A stretch of DNA of 64,000 bases from Amorphophallus konjac (GCA_022559845.1 CM040126.1:140934064-140998063), one strand, 5' to 3'. Shown: positions 44,908 to 57,600, counted from the stretch's first letter. The notes: a model not told the origin generated them from the sequence alone. A program made the numbers and translations.

Positions 44908-47900
44908 TGTTGTGCCCATGCATGTGGTTTGGTTTGATGATGGTTTATGATGCTTGATGATTGTTGTTGATGTGAGTTAATCAAATGTTCAGTCATCTGC
45001 TGCTCAGTTTAGACTAACATATTTGATGTTCAGTCATGCTACATGTTAAACTGATGCATAAAGCATTCATTGCTGTGGTTTTAATGATTGATTTGGTTTT
45101 GATGATTGGTGTTTGATGTGAGTCACTGTGAGTCATCCTGTTGAAATGTTCATTCAGGCTTTCATATGCTCAGTCAGTTTATTTGTTTACACTGTGAATC
45201 ATTGTAATTGAAGTTTCAGACTATTATCTGCTGCATAAAGCTTTCATATGCATTTACAGAGTCTATACATTGATTGGCAGTAAGTCTGCACATTGAGCGT
45301 CTCATGGAAGTCCATACAGTGCATTGCCTTGGCTAAGTGTATACACTGTCAGTCTCATTTTGAGTCAAAGTCCATACATTGGATTGTTACTCACATCGCC
45401 TTCAGGCCTCCAAGTCTGTACACTGGCCTTCTTTCATGATATACTACACGTCTACTCATTCAACACTGGTCTTCCAAGTTCTGTACAGCGTGAAGTCTCA
45501 CCTCGTGTTGTTTCCCCTCACTAACACGAAAAGATTTCGTGTCGTCTGAGGTTATAACACTTCGTGTTGATTTCCATGCGTGACAGGATAACTTGTATGA
45601 GGTTAGACTTCGTGTCGTTTTCCTTGTCGTGTCTTCGTGTTGGTTTTGTCTTCGTGTCCTCGTGTTGTTTTAGTGTCTTCATCTTCGTGTTATTTTAGTG
45701 TTTACGTCTTCGTGCTATTTCTGTCCCTCTCGCCTTGGTCATACTCCGTGTCAATTCCTGTTGTCATCTTCGAGTTGTTGTCACCCCGTGTCGTCCTTGT
45801 CTTCGAGTCGTTCGGATGTTCGAGCAGCTTTGTACTCAAAGTTGTCTTCGTGTTTCCCGTGTACTCGTGTCTCCGTGTTGCCTTAGTGTCTCTATCTTCG
45901 TGTTGAGTTTACTTCGTGAACTTTTCTCAAAGTCAAGCACGTGTCTGTGCTGTCTCCATGTCGTTCTTACTTCGTGTCGGTTTCTATGTTTCATCACGTG
46001 TTGTGGTCAGCCCGTGTCGTTTTCACCTCGTGTTGCTTTCTGTGTGCCACCTCGTGTCGTTTCACAGTGAACCTCGTGTCGTTTCTGTGTAAACCTCGTG
46101 TCACTTCTCTCTGTCCTCTAGTTGAATCTCGTGTCATTTTTTTATGTCTACTTTTTCACTCCGTGTCAACTTCGTCTTAAGTGTTGTTTCATGTCTTCGT
46201 GTTGTTTTCACCTCGTGTCGTTTTTCACTTCGTGTCGTTCTTTTTCCTTCTCACGTCTTCGTGTCGCTTTTTACTCCGTGTTGTTTTTGTTCCACTGCGT
46301 GCAGAACATTGCAGCACTTCGTGTTGCTTTCTGTGTCACCACCTCGTGTCGTTCTTGCTTTGACCACACTTCGTGTTGCTTTACGTAGACCTCGTGTCTT
46401 GCTTGTTTGCAACCACTTCGTGTCGGTTTCTGTTGCCAGTCCATGTTGTTCTCGAGCCGTTCTCTTTGATGTGTATTACGTCGTGTCGTTTTCTTTACTT
46501 CGTGCCTTTGTCATCGTATGTATCTCGTAACGTTCTCCTTGTTGCCATTTCGTGTCATTCTTGTTTCACTTCGTGTCGGTCTCTTCGTTGTGTCTGTTCT
46601 GTCACAATGTATCTCGTGTCGTTCTTCTTATTACCTCGTGTTGTTTTCATCTTCTTCGTGTCGTTCTCAGTGCATCTAGTATTTCTATTACATACTTCGT
46701 GCAGCTTTAGTTCCTATGGCCCTCAGCTTTAATGATTTTCATCTCCTTGCAGATCCGAGGAAGAACATTCCACACACCTGGGCAGCACGTGATCCGATGC
46801 TGGAATGAAGCCTGCTGAGAGACTGCCACGTGGACCGAATTCTTAGGGCTGGAAATGTGGAGGTCACACGTCGTGGCTGATGCTGCTGCTGCTGCTATAT
46901 ATATGAGACCTTCGTCCACAGATGAAGGTGATCGAGTTGGCGAGAAGAAAAGCGTATACAGAGAGCCACGATCCAGATAGAAAGAAGAAAAGAGAAAGAA
47001 GAAGAGCAGAAGGAGAAGAAGAGAGGTAGAGAGCTCGAGAAGAGTGTGAAGAGAAGAAGAAGCAGAGAGTGAGAGAAGAGCAGAAGAAAGAGAAAGAAAG
47101 ATAGAGAGTGAGCAAGAGAGCTCGTGGAGAAGAAGGAAGATCTTACCTGAAGATCCGTCTACTGGACCGTGGATCAAATCCAGGCCAGTCAGCTCCGTTG
47201 AGAGCCACATTGTGCACTTCATCTTTCAGCTTTCTGTTTTGCTGAAGTCATTTCGTTTATTGTTTTTCCTTTGTTTTCTGGTTTGCTGTGTTTCCGATAC
47301 TCTGTAGAGAGGTCGGGGTTCCTCCTGTTAGTTCAGGAGAAGGGAGATTGATACCTCCGGTTGCAAGCAGCAGGTGGGCTGCTTGTGGGTTCCCTCCGGG
47401 TTGGAGGAAGGGAGATTTATCTCCGGTTGTGCTTCCCTCTGGGGTTCAGAGGAAGAGAGACTTGGGTCTCTAGGTTTCCCTCCGGGTTGGAGGAAGGGAG
47501 ACTTGTCTCCGGTTCTGGGCTTGTGGATTCAAGTCCAGGGGTTCCCTCCAGGTCTGGAGGAAGAGAGACCGTGTGTCTCTGGTTTGCTAGTGACTGGTGT
47601 CACTAGTGGTTCCCTCCGGTTGGGAGGAAGAGGGGAGGCTGTTCCCCTGGTCAAGCTGTTTGGCAGCGTTTGTTGCAGACTGAGTCTGCTGTTTCTAGCG
47701 TGAGCTAGTGGAAGCCACACTCGGTTTGAGTGTGGGGTGGATGTAGGTCTGGAGGACCGAACCACCTAAAAATCCTCTGTGCAGTGGTCTGATATCTCTA
47801 TATGTTTTGCTTCCGCTAGATGTTTGCATAGGGGCGCTCCAAGTGGTTGATCAGATCTTGTTCTGAGTGTTTAATCCGTTGAGTGAGCGAAAGTTTATTT

Positions 47901-48066
47901 GAGTGGAAGAATGGTGCTACTGCTAATTAGTCTTTCAGATTTGATACATCTGTCTAGTTAGCACTCTAGATAGTTAGTGAGCATCATAACCTTTTAATTG
48001 GGTAAAGGTTTTTTAAAGGGTTATATTCATTCACCCCCCCCTCTGAATACTGCACCGAACCTAACA
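44908..48066 (+). repeat. 3' LTR of the Sirevirus-like element
   Basis: 3159 bp, same end sequences as the 5' LTR, followed by TSD AGTAC. Repeat fields and TATA box (46895-46905) are conserved. Confidence 0.95.
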
Positions 48067-48768
48067 AGTACTTCCCCGTGGGGAGCGCCTGTATTATTTG
48101 TAAAGAAGAAAGACGGATCCATGAGGTTATGCGTCGACTATCGACAGTTGAATCATCTCACTATCAAGAACAAGTATCCACTGCCGAGAATCGATGAATT
48201 ATTTGATCAAATTTCAGGATCCATGTACTTTTCCAAAATTGATCTTAGGTCCGGATATCACCAACTAAGAATCAAGGACGAGGATATTCATAAAACTGCA
48301 TTCAGAAGCAGGTATGGCCATTATGAATTTGTTGTTATGCCTTTCGGACTAACGAATGCCCCTGCTGCCTTTATGCAGTTAATGAATAGTATATTCAGGC
48401 CTTATTTCGATCAATTCGTGGTGGTCTTTATTGATGATATATTGATTTATTCCAAGACCAAGGAAGAGCATGAGGAACATTTGAGGATTGCATTACAAAT
48501 ATTGAGGATAAACCAATTATATGCAAAACTTAGCAAGTGTGAATTCTGGCTTGAAGAAGTGACTTTTCTCGGACATGTTATATCAAAGGATGGCTTGTCT
48601 GTAGACCCATCAAAGGTTGAAGCTGTAAGGAACTGGGAAAGACCGACCAATGCTAGCGAGATCCGAAGTTTCTTAGGTCTTGCCGGCTATTACAGGCGAT
48701 TCATCAAGGATTTCTCTAAAAATCGCCGTGCCACTTACGAGGTTAACTCGCAAGGAGATCTGTTATGA
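48067..48768 (+). pseudogene. pol: Tekay-like pol resumed: reverse transcriptase
   Basis: Continues RT after the Copia insertion: [61 protein letters not shown], and the catalytic FIDDIL at 48427-48444. It extends to [20 protein letters not shown] and [17 protein letters not shown]. An extra A in the A-run near 48716-48722 shifts the frame, so this frame ends at 48768. Confidence 0.92.
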
Positions 48769-49249
48769 ATGGGATGAGGAATGTGAGAGAAGCTTCCAAA
48801 CTCTCAAGGATCATCTTACTACAGCTCCTATCTTAGCATTGCCAATTGAAGGAGAAAAGTTTGAGGTATACACTAATGCTTCTGGCATTGGCCTCGGGTG
48901 TGTTCTAATGCAACAAGGGAAGGTTATAGCCTACTCTTCTCGTCAATTAAAGAAGCATGAAAAGAACTACCCCGTCCATGACTTAGAATTGGCCGCGGTA
49001 GTATTTGCACTGAAGATATGGAGACATTATCTTTATGGAGTACAGTTTACTGTATACTCCGATCACAAGAGTCTCAAATATCTTTTCTCACAGAAGGAAC
49101 TAAATATGAGGTAAAGACGATGGCTGAAATATCTCAAGGACTTCGACTTCAATATACAATATCATCCCAGAAAGGGTAATCATGTAGCAGATGCCCTTAG
49201 TCGAAAGCCGAGAGCACTGTTAGCCAATTGTCTGATTCAAGAATGGAAA
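48723..49249 (+). pseudogene. pol: Tekay-like RNase H
   Basis: In the shifted frame: [10 protein letters not shown], then [20 protein letters not shown], then [23 protein letters not shown] at 49112-49114 replaces an expected Gln codon. The tail VADALSRKPRAL follows. The first RNase H catalytic residue, normally Asp in DASG, is Asn here (codon 48875-48877), fitting a G-to-A change. Confidence 0.85.
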
Positions 49250-49936
49250 TTGCTAGCACAATTCTCTGAACTCAATATAAGCATGGACACGGACCCTAGA
49301 TGTGTCACATTATCTCATGTAAGCATACAGTCAGATTTATTGTCTGAAATACAAGCACTTCAGAATGATGATCCTGCATTAGTAGAAATCAAGGGCAGAT
49401 TAGAAGGACAATCGGACTTCCAATTAACTTCTGATGGAAGATTAATGTTCAAGAATAGAACTTGTATACCGGACTGCCCAGAATTAAAGAAGAAGGTCTT
49501 AGATGAAGCTCATAGGTCAAGGTATACGATTCATCCTGGATCTACCAAGATGTACCAAGATGTAAAAAGAAATTTTTGGTGGCCCAACATGAAAAGGGAA
49601 ATAGCAGACTATGTATCACGTTGTCTCACATGCCAACGAGTCAAGGCGGAACATCAAAAGCCTGCTGGAAAACTACATCCTCTAGATATCCCTAAATGGA
49701 AGTGGGAGGATATTGGTATGGATTTCATCATGGGTTTATCTAAATCAAAAAGAGGACATGATGGAATATGGGTTATCATTGACCGATTGACTAAATCAGC
49801 GCATTTCTTGCCAATCAAGAGTCGATGGTTAGTTGATGTCTTAGCTGCACTATACATCAAGGAAATAGTCAGATTACATGGTATTCCTGTTTCAATCATG
49901 TCTGACAGAGATCCCCGTTTTACTTCTCATTTATGA
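49250..49936 (+). pseudogene. pol: Tekay-like integrase, zinc-binding and core N-terminal part
   Basis: Contains the HHCC zinc-binding region (LDEAHRSRYTIHPGSTKMY, then CLTCQRVKAEH). The integrase core has Asp in IGMDFIMGLSKS and in SDRDPRFTS. The frame is lost near 49930, where the next block begins in another frame. Confidence 0.9.
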
Positions 49937-50754
49937 AGGGACTACAACATTCGTTGGGGACGAGACTTAACTTTAGTACAGCCTTTCATCCTCAAACGGA
50001 TGGTCAGACCGAGAGAACAAATCAAGTAGTTGAAGATATGCTTAGAGCATGCATTATTGATTTTGGTGGAATCTGGCATGATCACTTGCCTCTGGTCGAA
50101 TTTGCGTACAATAATAGCTACCAGGCAAGTATACAACTGGCACCTTTTGAAGCCTTATACGGAAGGAGTTGTCGATCACCCTTATGCTGGGACGAAGTTG
50201 GAGAGAAACAACTGTTAGGTCTAGAAATGGTAAGGGACACTACCGAGAAGATACAAGTAATCAGAGAAAGACTGCAAGTTACTCAGTCTAGACAAAAGGC
50301 TTATGCTGACACAAGAAGAAGAGATCTTGAATTCCAAGTTGGAGATCATGTATTTCTCAAGATATCACCTGGACATGGAATATGAAGATTTGGTGTCAAG
50401 GGCAAGCTTACACCAAGATTTATCGGACCTTTTGAGATACTAGAAAGAGTTGGCGAGGTTGCTTATCGCATCGCATTGCCACCTCAATTGTCCGAAGTAC
50501 ATAATGTGTTCCACATATCCATGTTGAAGAAGTATGTGCATGATCCATCACATATTATCGAACATGGAGACCTAGTAATCCAGAAGGAACTCACGTATGA
50601 ACAGAAGCCTATGAAGATCTTAGATCGAGAAGTACGTACCCTAAGGAATAAGGTTATTCCCATGCTAAAAGTACAATGGAATAAAAATTCAGAACAAGAA
50701 GCTACATGGGAGACCGAGAAATCTATGATGAAGCGATTTCCAGACTTATTTTAG
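49933..50754 (+). pseudogene. pol: Tekay-like integrase C-terminus with chromodomain-like tail
   Basis: From 49933: [20 protein letters not shown], then [20 protein letters not shown] (the GPY-containing region follows). A TGA at 50383-50385 stands where Arg (CGA) is expected before FGVKGKLTPRFIGPFEILER. The tail KILDREVRTLRNKVIPMLKV and ATWETEKSM matches the Tekay/Del type C-terminal chromodomain. Coding ends at 50754 (TAG at 50752-50754), 67 bp before the PPT. Confidence 0.88.
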
Positions 50755-50821
50755 AAGGTACATACTCTACACTCTCCATATGTAAATGTATGATATGGAA
50801 TTTGGGGACCAAATTCTTTTT

Positions 50822-50834
50822 AAGTGGGGGAGGG
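50822..50834 (+). other. Polypurine tract before the Tekay-like 3' LTR
   Basis: AAGTGGGGGAGGG directly precedes the LTR. Confidence 0.85.
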
Positions 50835-53800
50835 TGTAGCAACCCTGATAAATAAAATAAATCAAAATAGATTAAAAGATTTAATAAATAAACGAAAGAG
50901 CTTGGAATAAAAATAATTAAACCCTGATGAAAATAACGCCTCAGATATAGGCACTACTTTACAATAAAACGCCTTCACCTAAGGCGTGTTTTGAGAAAGG
51001 ACGCCCACACATCAAGGCGTCAAATTTCAAACGACCAAAATAAAGAAAAAGGGCAAGTTAGCGTAACGTCCCTTGCGTGGACGCGTTTCAACAAGTAACG
51101 ACGCTTGACAAGGCGTCAATTCAAAATTTGACGCCCTTACTTAGGACGCTAATTCAGTTTGAGTTTCGTTCGACCCAGGAGTCTATCCAGGGTAAGTTGA
51201 TAACTATGAGAAAGAGTTCGAATGTAGTAATAACTCTAATATGGAAGTATTACTTCCAATCGAACACTAACCTTATTAGGATTTCCAATATCTTATAAAT
51301 AACCTTCTGCTTGAACCGAGAACGCTATTTGGCGTTCGGAGTTTTCTAAGGTATGCGAAGAACAGCAGGTTCTTCTTCTTCCTTCTTCCTTATATTGTGT
51401 TCGATCAACGCATGAAGAACTAATGATTCTTCATACTATTCTCTGCTTACAGGTTGAGAAGCTCCGGTGAAGGACTAGGTAACGTTCTTCTGCTTTCTCC
51501 TCTGTTACGTACGATGAAGAAACTAAGGTATATAGTTTCTTTTTCTTTTATAGGATCTGCAGACGGTTGACAGGGAAGAACGGGGAATTCTTCGTCATCA
51601 ACCAACATCTTCTGCATCTTCCCAAGCTCATCTGTTGCCAAGGGAAGCATATATCTTACTTGGCTATCAGTACGTCAGAAACTCTGTTTATAAACAGAGT
51701 ATCATTTTCTTTCCCAGAACCTGCATCCGTTCATCTCCAGATCAACTATTTAAGGTAGGTTTTCTCAAGCAACGTAGCCCAAACAAATTAAAGTCATAGT
51801 AACACATCATGCATGTCATGTATATAAGTTTCCTGATGGTTTCTACACGTTTCTGTAATATTTTTGCAAGAGACGCCCGTGTCCAGGGCGCTACTTTAAA
51901 GAAACAACCTGCACTAGGTCGTCAATTCCAGATTTGACGCCCTGCCCTATAGGCGTTAATCTCATGAAAATCACATATAATTAATAATTGATCCACGTTA
52001 AAAATTCAATAGATATGAAATGTCCAATCTAATATATATTGCATGACTCGACCTATGAATTCCTGTTAATTTTCTGTCATGATCATGTCTCTTGTCTCTT
52101 GGAATTTTATTTCCTGAAAGATTGTAATTTCTTGAATTCACGACCCTGTATAGGTCGTCTATCACTTGACTAACGCCCCTGTGCAGGACGTGAATTGAAA
52201 AGTAACGCCCCTGTCCAGGGCGTATTTTTGATAAATTAGTGAAAATATATATATTCTGCAAAAATAGAAGTAAAGAATGAACGACCACTGTATACGTCGT
52301 CAACTTGCAAATAAACGCCCCTTACCAGGGTGCATTTTTGGTAAAATACTGAAATATTGAAATCTTACAAAAATGTAAAATAGATAAATGCCCTTACTGA
52401 AGGCGTTAATTACTTGAGTAGTGACTTTACTTAAGTCGTTATTTTCCTGTAAAAATATTTTTACCTGTTTCTGACAACTGATGGTTTCAGTATATCTATA
52501 TATATATATGTATATCGGCACTATATCTCCACTCCGTGAGTATAGTCCCACGTTTTATGAGGTTTTATCGATCACCCTCAACTCTCATTGACATACAAGC
52601 TCTCCATTGGACATTCCGTTCCTTTGGACTAGCGAGTTAGTCATAGAGACCTCCGTAAGACTCCTCGTACCTTGGATTCTCTCAAGGTCGACTGAGCTGG
52701 TTGTACCCTAAAAACCCATTACACTATTGAATGCCAAGTCACTCTAAAAGAAACATGGTATACCGGCCCTTATGATATGCAAAGAGTATATCATGAGAAT
52801 TCTAAATGGGATGATGATATCATGCCATTTGTTGATGTTCTTGTGGACCTCAATTCTATAATAAGAATGAGGGTATCTTGCCTTTGATATACTGTTCATG
52901 TGGACCTCAATTCTATATAAAGAATGTCCATACTTGTCATGGTACCCGAGTTAAGGGAACCTAATTCCACCTAGTTTCAGCGATAAATCGTGTTTTATAC
53001 CGTTGTTATCGCCTATCTATGTCCAATGTCGTATTTTTGGACTCCATTCTCTCAAAGTTATCCTACGGGTCTACAAGCTTAAATTGTTGAAATTCCATAT
53101 TGGCTATTTATATATATATACAAGAGTGGATGTCAAATATACATGATAAATGCCTGTGCATATAGGGCCCGATATGGTCCTGGGAGGAGCACCCGAAAGT
53201 ACTTGTGCCCATGGGAGTTGAATGATAAGGTATCTAGCATTATACCGAGTGCATGACTAGCTTGATTGGACATTCCACACAAATCTTGTACTTGACTTGT
53301 ACTTGACATGACATGAATTGCGTGACCCGAGAAAGGGTAATTACTTGCTTGCTTGATACATGATAGTCAAAGTTCTTGACATGACTTGCTAAAAAGTACT
53401 TACTTGAATATCTTGTTATCTTTTCTTGAAAGCTCATGACTAGTTCATCTTGCTATCTTATTGATAAATTCCTTCTCTATCTTATCGTTTTATGCGAGCA
53501 TGCATAGCTATAGTGCATACATGAAAGATGTAATTATTTAAACCCCTTGCTAGCGCTTGAGATATAATTTCCTACTGAACGTTCGCTCACTCCGTGTTTG
53601 TCCCTTACTTTTCAGGTAAGTCCGACGAAGAAGGTCAATCTGATGGGGAAAGTCAAGAGTGAAAGAACTAGAGCTTTTCCAAGTGTCATCTAGTCCTTTT
53701 CCTATTTTCTTGAGTCAACTATGTACTTTTCCTTTTTAATCGAATAGAGTATTGGATTTGTAATAGTCTATCCATTATGAAATGAAGGATTGGGTTATCT

Positions 53801-53912
53801 TTCTATTTTGTGCATCTCTATTTTGGTGTCGAATACACTACTACTCTGATTGACATGATTGATATAAACTCGTCGCGCACCTCCGGGTATCTTCTGCGCT
53901 CGGGGCGTGACA
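50835..53912 (+). repeat. 3' LTR of the plus-strand Tekay-like element
   Basis: 3078 bp, differing from the 5' LTR by scattered substitutions, many of them transitions. Several palindrome units are better preserved here than in the 5' LTR (for example 52205-52223). Confidence 0.95.
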
Positions 53913-54658
53913 CTTAGTCTTGCTGAAGTAGGGGTATAGAGAAGAGCCATTCTTGCTGGATTGTTTAGCTGTGCGCTTCAAGCACCAAATTGCTGTGGGC
54001 TGGTTTGGCGACATGAAGGCTGTTGATGCCCATGCTTTCAGGGCGGGAGCTGTAGAATTTACCGACTGTGTCTTGCAACATTACTCCCCAATTTTGGTAA
54101 ATGCCGGAGTGTACCATAGTGTGTACGCTTTGAGATATCGGTACTTTATATCCAAAGGGTTATGCTGTGGCATGATTGAAGTTTTGTCCAGAATACAACA
54201 CTTTCTATACATCAGAAGGAGAGACGTCACTGGACCTCTGGAGCCTTTCCCCGCTAAGCGGCCTTCCAATTGATGGCGAGCCGTATGAAGAGGTTGGTTG
54301 GCCAGATTGGCTGAAAGACCAAACCAACGGTGAAGGGAGATACCTAACTATATTCACCTATCGCTATTTGATGAAAGCATATCGTACTCTCTGCCATTCT
54401 TCATATGATACCAGAGAAGCTCGCAAGCCTAGAGAGAAGAGGCGTGCGAGGATGGGTGCTTGGCTCTAATATTTCTTCAGAGGGGAGCGAAAATATGAGG
54501 ATTTCCCTTCCCTGGCGCCAGCGCCAGTTCGGCGGAAGAAGAGGGTTCGACGACAGGCAGCTTTCCCTCCCTCACTAAAGGAAGGTCAAAGAGGAGGGCC
54601 CAACCCCACAGGTGTTGACGCAGTAACCCACTATGCTGCGTACCTGACGTACTGGATT
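53913..54658 (+). pseudogene. Plant-mobile-domain-like protein, 3' part
   Basis: Continues the frame cut at 32236, with TAG at about 53936-53938 just after the junction. It then reads LLDCLAVRFKHQIAVGWFGD. A frameshift near 54180 moves to TFYTSEGETSLDLWSLSPLS and GLPIDGEPYEE, which fits the PMD pattern around the conserved GLP motif. Another shift near 54475 leads to HYAAYLTYWICSFALP, like the PMD 'AAYLxYWL' segment. The pseudogene is cut near 54.66-54.69 kb by the minus-strand LTR element. PMD proteins are thought to come from transposable elements. Whether this copy was ever a host gene cannot be told. Confidence 0.55.
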
Positions 54659-54690
54659 TGTTCTTTCGCTCTCCCGCACGTCAGGTACGC
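54638..54690. repeat. 13-bp perfect inverted repeat at the PMD/LTR junction
   Basis: GCGTACCTGACGT (54638-54650) and its reverse complement (54678-54690) are separated by 27 bp. The repeat spans the unresolved boundary between the PMD-like pseudogene and the minus-strand LTR. Confidence 0.7.
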
Positions 54691-57600
54691 CGCAAGCGAG
54701 CAATATAATCAGAGCGCTAACACATCCACACATAAGAATGGATGGATAATAATTGGACAAAACCTTTGCTTTTATTGAAGAATAATGATAAGTTTACAAA
54801 GTGATGACTCTTAACTCTTTACATCGCTAGACTCAATAAAAAGAGAAAATTACATGACATGATCAACTTCACCGCCTATTACAGTGAAGGAATTTTATTA
54901 CTAATGACTCACGATGATGTCTTCTCTCAATCTTTAATCACTCTCGGACTCGTCACTTGAGTAGTCCGAATCCCCGCTAGAATTTTCTGAAAAGATTGAA
55001 AAAAAGTAGGGAATGAGCATACTTGCCAAGTCGGTATCTTCGTATCAACATGAAGAAAATATTTAAATAATTAATATTTTAGCTCTAGAGAGGAAGATAA
55101 ATGCATACGATTAAACATGCGAATAAAACCAAAGTAATATTGCAAGTAACAAGATATAGACTATAAAGCTATGAGATTTCAAGTAGAGTGAGAGCATGAT
55201 CAAGCAAGATTGTAAAGTGGCCTTTCATGTAACAAGAATGTACTAGCATGTATCGAGAATGTACTTTTCATAACCATAAATGCTATGCACTAGAAAGTCA
55301 TGTAACAAGAATGTAATAGTTTCATGTAGAGCCCCGTGGTTTTCACTCGTCTATAAAAAAAGTACTCCCGGCGTAATGCGACGCCAATGTTCATCATACC
55401 CCATGGTTTATAACAAGTTTTCAATAATCAGCTGAGGGGGCTAGTGTCGAGCCCTTTGACACAATCAGTGCCCGATCCGCATCTTCAAGTTATAAATCAA
55501 TCTACTTTCACGAGATATAAATAAAGTAGGCCGATAATGTAAAGTCCAAACAATAGTTCCATGATAACAATAACAAGGTAAGAATGCACCAATTATGAAT
55601 ATGAGAGTTCAAAGATGATTTAATGACAAGGTCATGCCACAGAAGAAATCCGGTAGCATAACGGTACATTCATTAATTTCCATAGTTTTTTAATAAGTTA
55701 ATGTATAAAATGTTGGGCTCCAGATAGTCAAAAGATCACCTGGAAATAGAACAAGTTCAACCCTTGAGTCAGGCCTCGGGTTGGACAGAACATAATTAAT
55801 GTGACGGTACTCAGGGTCGCGATCATTAATTAATGCGGACTATCATTAGGCCGCGATAATAGAGAGAGTCGACGCAGAAAGAAAGTTAGGTCGACGCAAG
55901 GACAAGCCTATGGCTAAACAAGAACGCGACCATAGGAACCTGTGCGATAATTCATTAATGTGACTGGGTCATAGGGCACGATAATGTCCTTTCACAGAAA
56001 TCATGAAAAACATGATGTGCTCTCTAACTTTTGAGTTTTTAGGGTGCAACCAGCTCGGCTGTCTTGAGGGAATCCAAGGCTAGCATAGACTTACGGAGGC
56101 CTTGAAACATGATCGCCTAGTCAGGTACAAGGAATATCCGACGGAGAGGATCACAAGTCCAATAAAGTTTCCTATCAAGTGCAAAGTGTAACGAATAGCA
56201 ACGTACCAGAATACGCGCTATACGTGATACTATAAAATAGAAATAGAGATGAGAATGTAACGTGCCAAACATAGATCCAAGTGTGATAAATTTCAAGTGA
56301 ATTCCTTTAAGTACAAAACTATAGTGTTTTTGGCATGAAATTAGTATATAATGAAAGTAAACTTTGAAAACATGCCAACACTTAAAATATGCAGTCATGA
56401 TAAAAGTAGGAAATGAAACTACTAAGATAGGGCATTCATGATAATGTATATGTATTTATATTTCATGGGACTAATGGGGTTTAATATGGCTCATGGATCA
56501 TTAACGTGACGCACATACCAAGCGCATTAATAGAAGAACATGCCCTATCGTGCCTGCATGTTAAAGAGACGCGACCCCTGTCTCTACCGCCTTCATCTCA
56601 CAGTGAGACAGAGATAAAAACAACATTGCCGGGCTACTTCCTAAGGCAATACTATATGGAACTAATAGTAAACTAATAGGGAAAGCATGCTATGATGAAA
56701 ATAAGGCATGAGAATGTATGTAATAGATAAAAAGTTCTTATCTTCTAGTTAAGGGTGCAAGGAAGTCATGCCATGAAACCCTAACTACGCAGTCATGGAA
56801 AAACGTTAGATACTCTGTACATAATGCATGAAAACATGAGGTAACAGTGGGCTTTTATTCCTAGCTTGATATTTAAGCCAACATGAGATAACCTACCTTG
56901 GTAACAAGCTTTAGAATTCAAATTTTGGACTGGGGCAACGACCTAGTTTCTGCACGTCCTGTGCCAAACTAGCAACTTCTCATCCCTCGTTCTTCTTAAC
57001 CTCTTGACCTAAATCCATGTAATTTGAAGGGTAGGTAGACGATACAAAGGTTAACAAATTTTTCTAAAGGATGAACTTCTAAATACCTCGATTAGGGCTT
57101 CCAATCTCTAGATCTTCCCTGGACCGGCACGCTGGTTCCTGAGCGCCTTGCAGAGGAACAACAACTTGTGCACATTCTATCTCCTTCGATACAGGTTCTC
57201 CTAACATGAAATTTGATAGAGTGTTAGACAATACTAACGGGAACATAAAATTATAAAGAACGAACTTAAAATACCCATACCTTACCGTCGAACAACGCGA
57301 GCTAAAGCAAGGGTTCACGCAGGTTGAGTTTAGGGTTTATTTATAGGGTTTAGGCTAGGGTTGAGGGATTAGATCGTGTTAGGAGTCCTTATTAGGGTTA
57401 GAGTCGATCCCCAAGAGTCCTAAATAGGTTTTCATCTTGAGATAACATTGATCCATGGCCTAAACATGGATAAAAATCCTAGCTTTTCATGTTTTAATAC
57501 ACCTCGGTTCTGTAAGAGGATCGCGGTCATCCATAATACCGTGTTCTTCAAGAACGTGGCATATCGTAAGGGCGCGTTCATGCCTTCTCTATGAATTTGA

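Larger units (their letters stand above)
37155..48066 (+). mobile_element. Sirevirus-like Ty1/Copia element lacking pol
   Basis: LTRs at 37155-40323 and 44908-48066 (about 3.16 kb), perfect TSD AGTAC (37150-37154 and 48067-48071), PBS at 40326-40337. The 4.6 kb interior encodes only a gag part with multiple zinc knuckles. I see no protease, integrase or RT. Several AAAGGGGGAG tracts precede the 3' LTR, a feature I associate with Sireviruses. The long LTRs and gag style agree. It is the innermost element of this nest, and its LTRs are nearly identical, so it is probably the youngest here. Confidence 0.9.
32237..53912 (+). mobile_element. Tekay/Del-like Ty3/Gypsy element, interrupted by a Copia element
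   Basis: LTRs at 32237-35312 and 50835-53912 (about 3.08 kb each), perfect TSD CTTAG (32232-32236 and 53913-53917), PBS at 35320, PPT at 50822-50834. The interior encodes gag, two zinc knuckles, protease, RT, RNase H, integrase and a Tekay-type chromodomain-like tail. A Sirevirus-like element (37155-48066) sits inside the start of RT. Without that nested element it would be about 10.8 kb. Several stops and two frameshifts make it inactive. The long LTRs and the LRNKVIPMLKVQW tail motif support the Tekay/Del clade. Confidence 0.95.

Noticed and set aside
35485..50754. Possible endogenous pararetrovirus (zinc knuckle, protease, RT)
   Set aside because: There is an integrase, an LTR pair, a PBS, a PPT and a TSD. 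These define an LTR retrotransposon, not a caulimovirid.
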